DNA of 64,000 bases from Actinacidiphila sp965342175 (GTDB lineage Bacteria > Actinomycetota > Actinomycetes > Streptomycetales > Streptomycetaceae). The stretch lies in assembly GCF_965342175.1 (NCBI RefSeq), contig NZ_CBDRBL010000004.1, forward strand, positions 80,680 to 144,679, written 5' to 3'. The position numbers and the translations under genes are program-made. The notes below the pieces were generated by a model that did not search any database, was not told where the DNA came from, and saw nothing but the letters and a program-made list of their open reading frames with translations. Of the stretch, positions 59,955 through 64,000 are shown piece after piece. Each line of letters opens with the position of its first letter. The first letter of the stretch is position 1.

Positions 59955-62351
59955 CTATCGGTCCACCTTCTCACCCGTCCCGGACGGGTCCGTACTTTCG
60001 GGGGAGGTGTCCGGCGCCAGGTCACCCGCCTGCTCGTCCCGGACCTCGTCCTGGTCACCCATGGTGCCCTCGGCGGCGTCGTCCCCGTCCGCGCCGTCGT
60101 CCCCGTCGCCGGAGGGTTCCGCACCGTCCTCGGACGGCTCGGCGTCGCCGTCCTCCTCCACGGCGGCCGCGCGGCGCTTGCGCTGGTGGTACATGCGGAC
60201 GCCCGCCAGCACGAGCAGGAGGAGCCCGGCGGCGATCACCAGCATGACGGTGGACGTGATGGAGGTGACATCCACCTGGAAGGTGATGGGCATGCCGTAG
60301 GCGGCGCCGTCCGGCGTGTAGAGCTGGGCCGTGATCGTGTTCAGGCCGTTGCGGGCCGCGGTGCCCTCGAACTTCAGGGAGCGGGTGTGGCCGCCCTCCA
60401 CGGTCACGGGCTGCGGGAGTCCCGGGTTGAGGCTGTTGCCCTGGCTGGAGATGAGGCGCAGCTCGAGGCCCTGCACGGTCTGGCCGAGCTCGTTCTTCAC
60501 GGTGACCGGGATGGTGCCGCTGCGGCCGGAGAGGGTGAGCGTCCCGGTCTTGGGGAGCAGGTAGACCAGGCTCATCAGGTCGGAGAGGTAGTCGGAGATG
60601 GCCATACGGAAGACGGCCGAGCCCCGCGGGGAGCCGCGCCACTGCGTGGACATCGAGCGCATCAGCGCGTTGCCGAAGGGGATGCGCACGCGGTCCGGCT
60701 GGCTCAGCAGGGCCATGAAGTCGTCGAGCCGCTCCTGGGTCGACTGGAGCTGGCGGAAGTCCGCGGTGCTCAGCTCCTGCTTGCGCAGGTGCTTGGGGTA
60801 GGAGGCGGCGCGGGGCACGGTGCGGTTGGCCTTGGGATCGGGAGTGGCCTTCGCCGCCGCGGCGAAGTCCGCGGTCTCGGCCCAGCCGCTGCCGGTGACC
60901 TCCGTGATCGCCTGGGCCATGGCCTGGGCCTGTGACGTCTTGGGCAGGCGCTGCGGGGCGACGACGATGCTGCGCTGCCGGTCGGGCCTCTCCATCGTGA
61001 TCATCAGGGTCTGCGCCAGATACTTCTGGACCGCGAGGGCCGCGGACCCGGCGCGTGTCATGTCGCCCTGGAAGGCCTTGGAGAGCCCGGCATCGGCGAC
61101 GACCGCCGTGGTGCCCCCGCCGATGGGCCGCGCGGCGGTGGGGGTGTAGAGGAGGCCGCGGGACTCGCCGAGGCTGTCGCTGCGGGCGATGACCTTGTCG
61201 GCTCCCGCCGAGGTCGCCACGTCCACGATGGAGCGGTCGACGGCGCCCTCCACGGGCCAGGAGGCATCCGTGTCGGGGGTCACGCCGAGGATGGGTTCGA
61301 CCGTGGCGGTGGCGAGTTCCGTGGCGGTCTTGAGGTGGTTCAGGGTGCCGGGGACGTTCTTCCCGTGGTGCGCGATGGAGGCGATGTCCGGGTCGGCGAA
61401 GGGCAGCGCGACGACCTCCTTGCCGACCACGGCCTCCTTGAGGCTGTTCAGCCAGCGCTTGGCGTTCTCGGTGCCGGTGCCGGCCGTGGTGTGTTCGAGA
61501 TCACGGCCGGGTCCCGCGACCTGGTAGCGGCGCGTCATCGCGTCGACGGTGGCGAGCAGGTCCGGGTCGATGACCCAGGTGACGGGCAGATCGCGGCCGA
61601 GGGCCACCATCTGCTGCAGTCGGCCACCGGGCGCCAGGTCCGCGGCGAGGTCGTCGTCGAGGAAGATGGGGCTCTGCTGGTCGTCGCTCTCGCTGTGCAC
61701 GGTGAGGTGCGGGCGGTCGATCAGCGGCCACAGGAAGGTGAAGCGGGTCGGCTTGGCGTCCTTGTCCGGATACCAGGGCAGGAAGGTCCGCTTGATGCCG
61801 AGGTACTCGTCGTAGCCGCGGTTCATGGTCTGGCCGGTCAGGGAGACGCCGAGCTGGTAGACGCCGTCCCGGCCCAGGTGGAGGTCCTTGACCGGCACCT
61901 TCAGGGTGAAACTTCGGCTGATGCCGGCCGGCAGGTCGTCGACCGGCACCGTGTGCCCGGAGATCTCGGCGCCGTCGGCCAGGGTGTGGGGCGCGGCGGC
62001 CGACACGCCGCTCACGGCGCTGCGGTGGTCCAGCGGGCCCTCGGGGGCGATCTCGACGCCGACGTGGGCCCCGCTGACGGTGTGCTTGCTGGTGTTGGTG
62101 ACGGTACCGGTCACCGTGAGGGTGTCGCCCTTGTCCGGGGCGGCGGGGGACAGCGAGTGCACCGACACGTCCACGGTCCGGCCGTCGGAGGTGGCCGCGT
62201 AGGCCGCGGGAGCCGTTCGGGCCTGGGCCAGTCCGGCGAACAAGGCGGCGCCCATGAGCAGCGCCGTGGCTCGGCGCAGCCTCGAACGGGCCGGAGTTCC
62301 TCCGGGGTGCTGTGCCGCCTCGCCCACGCGCTGGCCGTCCCTCGTCGTCAT
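59955..62351 (-). CDS. DUF6049 family secreted membrane-anchored protein
   Basis: 798 residues. A signal peptide (about 20-50, ending AAYAAT) leads into a very large extracellular region: a beta-sandwich (VHSLSPAAPDKGDTLTVTGT), a central region with RFTFLWPLIDRPHL and VTWVIDPDLLATVDAMTRRY, and DQQSPIFLDDDLA. A C-terminal membrane helix (about 715-735, STVMLVIAAGLLLLVLAGVR), a short basic KRKRR segment and an acidic cytoplasmic tail end it. The Mycobacterium equivalent is Rv3909, next to mviN. A wall-related role is likely but unproven. ATG 62351 follows AGGACG. It lies 34 bases upstream of murJ and is cotranscribed. Confidence 0.85.
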   Translation of the reverse strand: MTTRDGQRVGEAAQHPGGTPARSRLRRATALLMGAALFAGLAQARTAPAAYAATSDGRTVDVSVHSLSPAAPDKGDTLTVTGTVTNTSKHTVSGAHVGVEIAPEGPLDHRSAVSGVSAAAPHTLADGAEISGHTVPVDDLPAGISRSFTLKVPVKDLHLGRDGVYQLGVSLTGQTMNRGYDEYLGIKRTFLPWYPDKDAKPTRFTFLWPLIDRPHLTVHSESDDQQSPIFLDDDLAADLAPGGRLQQMVALGRDLPVTWVIDPDLLATVDAMTRRYQVAGPGRDLEHTTAGTGTENAKRWLNSLKEAVVGKEVVALPFADPDIASIAHHGKNVPGTLNHLKTATELATATVEPILGVTPDTDASWPVEGAVDRSIVDVATSAGADKVIARSDSLGESRGLLYTPTAARPIGGGTTAVVADAGLSKAFQGDMTRAGSAALAVQKYLAQTLMITMERPDRQRSIVVAPQRLPKTSQAQAMAQAITEVTGSGWAETADFAAAAKATPDPKANRTVPRAASYPKHLRKQELSTADFRQLQSTQERLDDFMALLSQPDRVRIPFGNALMRSMSTQWRGSPRGSAVFRMAISDYLSDLMSLVYLLPKTGTLTLSGRSGTIPVTVKNELGQTVQGLELRLISSQGNSLNPGLPQPVTVEGGHTRSLKFEGTAARNGLNTITAQLYTPDGAAYGMPITFQVDVTSITSTVMLVIAAGLLLLVLAGVRMYHQRKRRAAAVEEDGDAEPSEDGAEPSGDGDDGADGDDAAEGTMGDQDEVRDEQAGDLAPDTSPESTDPSGTGEKVDR

Positions 62352-62510
62352 CGGATCTGCGTCCTGGAATGGTAACGATGCTCGATGACCCAAAGTGCGG
62401 CGAGTGGGCCACAAGATCGATACAGTCCGGGGTGCGGAGGCGTCGACGTGATCGTGAGGGCCGGTAAACCGGTCCGCCGCGGGGCGCATGGGCACGTACC
62501 CTTTTCTGTT

Positions 62511-63926
62511 GTGCCGAATGCCAACAACGCCCACCAGACCCTGAAGACCGCGCCCGTGATCGCGCCGGTGGCCGAGGAGCTCGGTCGCCGCTTCAAGGAC
62601 GCCGGATTCCGGCTTGCCCTCGTCGGCGGCTCGGTCCGCGACACCCTGCTCGGCAGGCTCGGCAACGACCTCGACTTCACCACCGACGCCCGTCCCGACC
62701 AGGTCCTGAAGATCATTCGCGGGTGGGCGGATGCCGTCTGGGAGGTGGGCATCGCCTTCGGGACGGTCGGATGCCGCAGGGACGGCTACCAGATCGAGGT
62801 GACCACCTACCGCTCCGAGGCCTACGACCGGACCTCGCGCAAGCCGGAGGTCTCCTACGGGGAGACGATCGAGGAGGACCTGGTCCGCCGGGACTTCACC
62901 GTCAACGCGATGGCCGTCGCGCTGCCGGAGGTGGAGTTCGTCGACCCCTACAGCGGGCTCGGTGACCTCGCCCAGCGGATCCTGCGCACCCCCGGCACCC
63001 CCGAGGAGTCCTTTTCCGACGATCCGCTGCGCATGATGCGTGCCGCGCGCTTCGCCGCCCAGCTGGACTTCGAGGTGGCTCCCGAGGTCGTGACGGCGAT
63101 GACGGAGATGGCCGACCGCATCGAGATCGTCTCCGCGGAGCGTGTCCGGGACGAGCTCAACAAGCTGATCCTCTCCGACCACCCCCGCAAGGGCCTGCAG
63201 TTGCTCGTGGAGACCGGCCTGGCCGCACGGGTGCTGCCGGAACTGCCGGCGCTGCGCCTGGAGCGTGACGAGCACCACCGCCACAAGGACGTCTACGACC
63301 ACACGCTGACCGTCCTGGACCAGGCGATGGCGTTGGAGACCGAGGGGCCGGACCTGGTGCTGCGGCTCGCGGCCCTGCTGCACGACATCGGCAAGCCGCG
63401 CACCAGGCGCTTCGAGTCGGACGGGCGCGTCTCCTTCCACCACCACGAGGTGGTCGGCGCCAAGATGGCCAAGGGGCGACTGACCAAGCTGAAGTACCCC
63501 AACGACATCGTCAAGGACGTCGCGCGGCTGGTCGAGCTGCACCTGCGCTTCCACGGCTACGGTTCCGGGGAGTGGACCGACTCCGCCGTCCGCCGCTATG
63601 TGCGCGATGCCGGACCGCTGCTCGACCGGCTGCACAAGCTGACCCGCTCCGACTGCACGACCCGCAACAAGCGCAAGGCGGCCGCCCTGGCGCGCACCTA
63701 CGACGGACTCGAGGAGCGGATCGCGCAGCTGAAGGAGCAGGAGGAGCTGGACGCGATCCGTCCGGACCTGGACGGCAACCGGATCATGGAGATCCTGGGC
63801 ATCCCTCCGGGGCCCGAGGTCGGCAAGGCGTACAACCACCTGCTGGAGCTGCGTCTGGAGAACGGCCCGCTGGGTGAGGAGGCCGCCGTGGCCGCACTCA
63901 AGGAGTGGTGGGCCGCGCAGGGCTGA
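62511..63926 (+). CDS. cca: CCA tRNA nucleotidyltransferase
   Basis: 471 residues. The nucleotidyltransferase head has LVGGSVRDTLLGRLGNDLDF and TTDARPDQ (catalytic Asp pair), and EEDLVRRDFTVNAMAVALP. An RNA-binding neck follows, with DDPLRMMRAARFAAQLDF. An HD domain has KDVYDHTLTVLDQA and LLHDIGKPRTR. It adds or repairs the 3' CCA of tRNAs, needed here since none of the three tRNA genes encodes CCA. GTG 62511 has no ribosome-binding site; TACCCT eight bases upstream suggests a leaderless message. It is divergent from DUF6049. Confidence 0.95.
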   Translation: MPNANNAHQTLKTAPVIAPVAEELGRRFKDAGFRLALVGGSVRDTLLGRLGNDLDFTTDARPDQVLKIIRGWADAVWEVGIAFGTVGCRRDGYQIEVTTYRSEAYDRTSRKPEVSYGETIEEDLVRRDFTVNAMAVALPEVEFVDPYSGLGDLAQRILRTPGTPEESFSDDPLRMMRAARFAAQLDFEVAPEVVTAMTEMADRIEIVSAERVRDELNKLILSDHPRKGLQLLVETGLAARVLPELPALRLERDEHHRHKDVYDHTLTVLDQAMALETEGPDLVLRLAALLHDIGKPRTRRFESDGRVSFHHHEVVGAKMAKGRLTKLKYPNDIVKDVARLVELHLRFHGYGSGEWTDSAVRRYVRDAGPLLDRLHKLTRSDCTTRNKRKAAALARTYDGLEERIAQLKEQEELDAIRPDLDGNRIMEILGIPPGPEVGKAYNHLLELRLENGPLGEEAAVAALKEWWAAQG

Positions 63927-63952
63927 GCGCCACCCGCCCGGCTCCCGGGATC

Positions 63953-64000
63953 GGGGGGGGGGGGGGGGGGGGGGGGGGGGAGGGGGGGGGGGGGGGGGGG
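63953..64000 (+). other. G homopolymer at the window end, probable artefact
   Basis: 48 bases that are all G except one A at 63981. Nothing like it occurs elsewhere in the window. It looks like a poly-G sequencing tail or contig-end artefact rather than genomic DNA. Confidence 0.8.

Noticed and set aside
62352..63839. N-terminal extension of the DUF6049 frame antisense to cca
   Set aside because: A signal peptide begins at ATG 62351 with a ribosome-binding site. The extension is the complement of a clear CCA enzyme gene.

Overview
The window is high-GC DNA (third codon positions almost all G or C, many GTG starts). It carries the chromosomal replication-origin region of an actinomycete, almost certainly a Streptomyces. 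The evidence is the gene order gyrA-gyrB-DciA-recF-gnd-dnaN-[oriC]-dnaA-rpmH-rnpA-yidD-yidC-jag-rsmG-parA-parB, the dense GC-rich DnaA boxes between dnaN and dnaA, six intact 14-bp parS palindromes, two class E sortases, CrgA, and SpoIIE-type and ECF regulators.

Layout, left to right. (1) 1-10 kb is accessory or regulatory: a cut J-domain-like gene, a DUF2252 protein, a PAS-GAF-SpoIIE-HATPase phosphatase/kinase, a GNAT, a TerD, a MarR, a membrane HTH protein with peptidoglycan-binding repeats, a small secreted protein and an L,D-transpeptidase-like protein. (2) 10.2-18.8 kb holds tRNA-Leu and the cell-wall growth and phospho-signalling operon fhaA-fhaB-pstP-rodA/ftsW-pbpA-pknB. (3) 18.8-26.7 kb has a decayed ECF sigma remnant, two srtE genes, pabA, a small membrane protein, a DUF881 protein, crgA, a satellite DnaA-box cluster, a rhomboid protease, a cyclophilin and a DUF5324 protein. 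(4) 26.7-33.7 kb is the most irregular part: an AfsR/SARP-type regulator truncated and joined to the last 48 codons of an MFS transporter gene, tRNA-Ala, an HTH protein overlapping a membrane Ser/Thr kinase, two paralogous membrane-anchored secreted proteins (one frameshifted), a DLW-39 protein and tRNA-Ile. (5) 33.8-52 kb is the replication, segregation and membrane-insertion core around oriC. (6) 52-64 kb holds a GNAT, trxA/trxB with a SigR-type promoter, an ECF sigma/anti-sigma pair, a free-standing pseudokinase, murJ, DUF6049 and the CCA-adding enzyme. The last 48 bases are a G homopolymer that looks artefactual.

How it fits together: DnaA acts at oriC, at its own promoter and probably at outlying box clusters. 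ParB loads on parS sites spread over about 28 kb, and ParA moves the origin. Gyrase, the DnaN clamp, RecF and DciA serve the same fork. PknB/PstP/FhaA/FhaB, RodA/PbpA, CrgA, MurJ and the pseudokinase form an actinobacterial apical-growth and division network. In mycobacteria the MviN pseudokinase domain is a phospho-ligand of FhaA, and both partners lie in this window.

Most of the window is conserved core. I see no CRISPR, prophage, insertion sequence or biosynthetic cluster. The best candidates for something undescribed are the HTH-kinase-membrane protein locus at 28.6-33.2 kb, the membrane-spanning HTH/peptidoglycan-binding protein at 7.6-8.6 kb, the satellite DnaA-box cluster at 24.0-24.2 kb, and the fact that parS sites inside genes are all read as Val-Ser-Arg-Glu-Thr.
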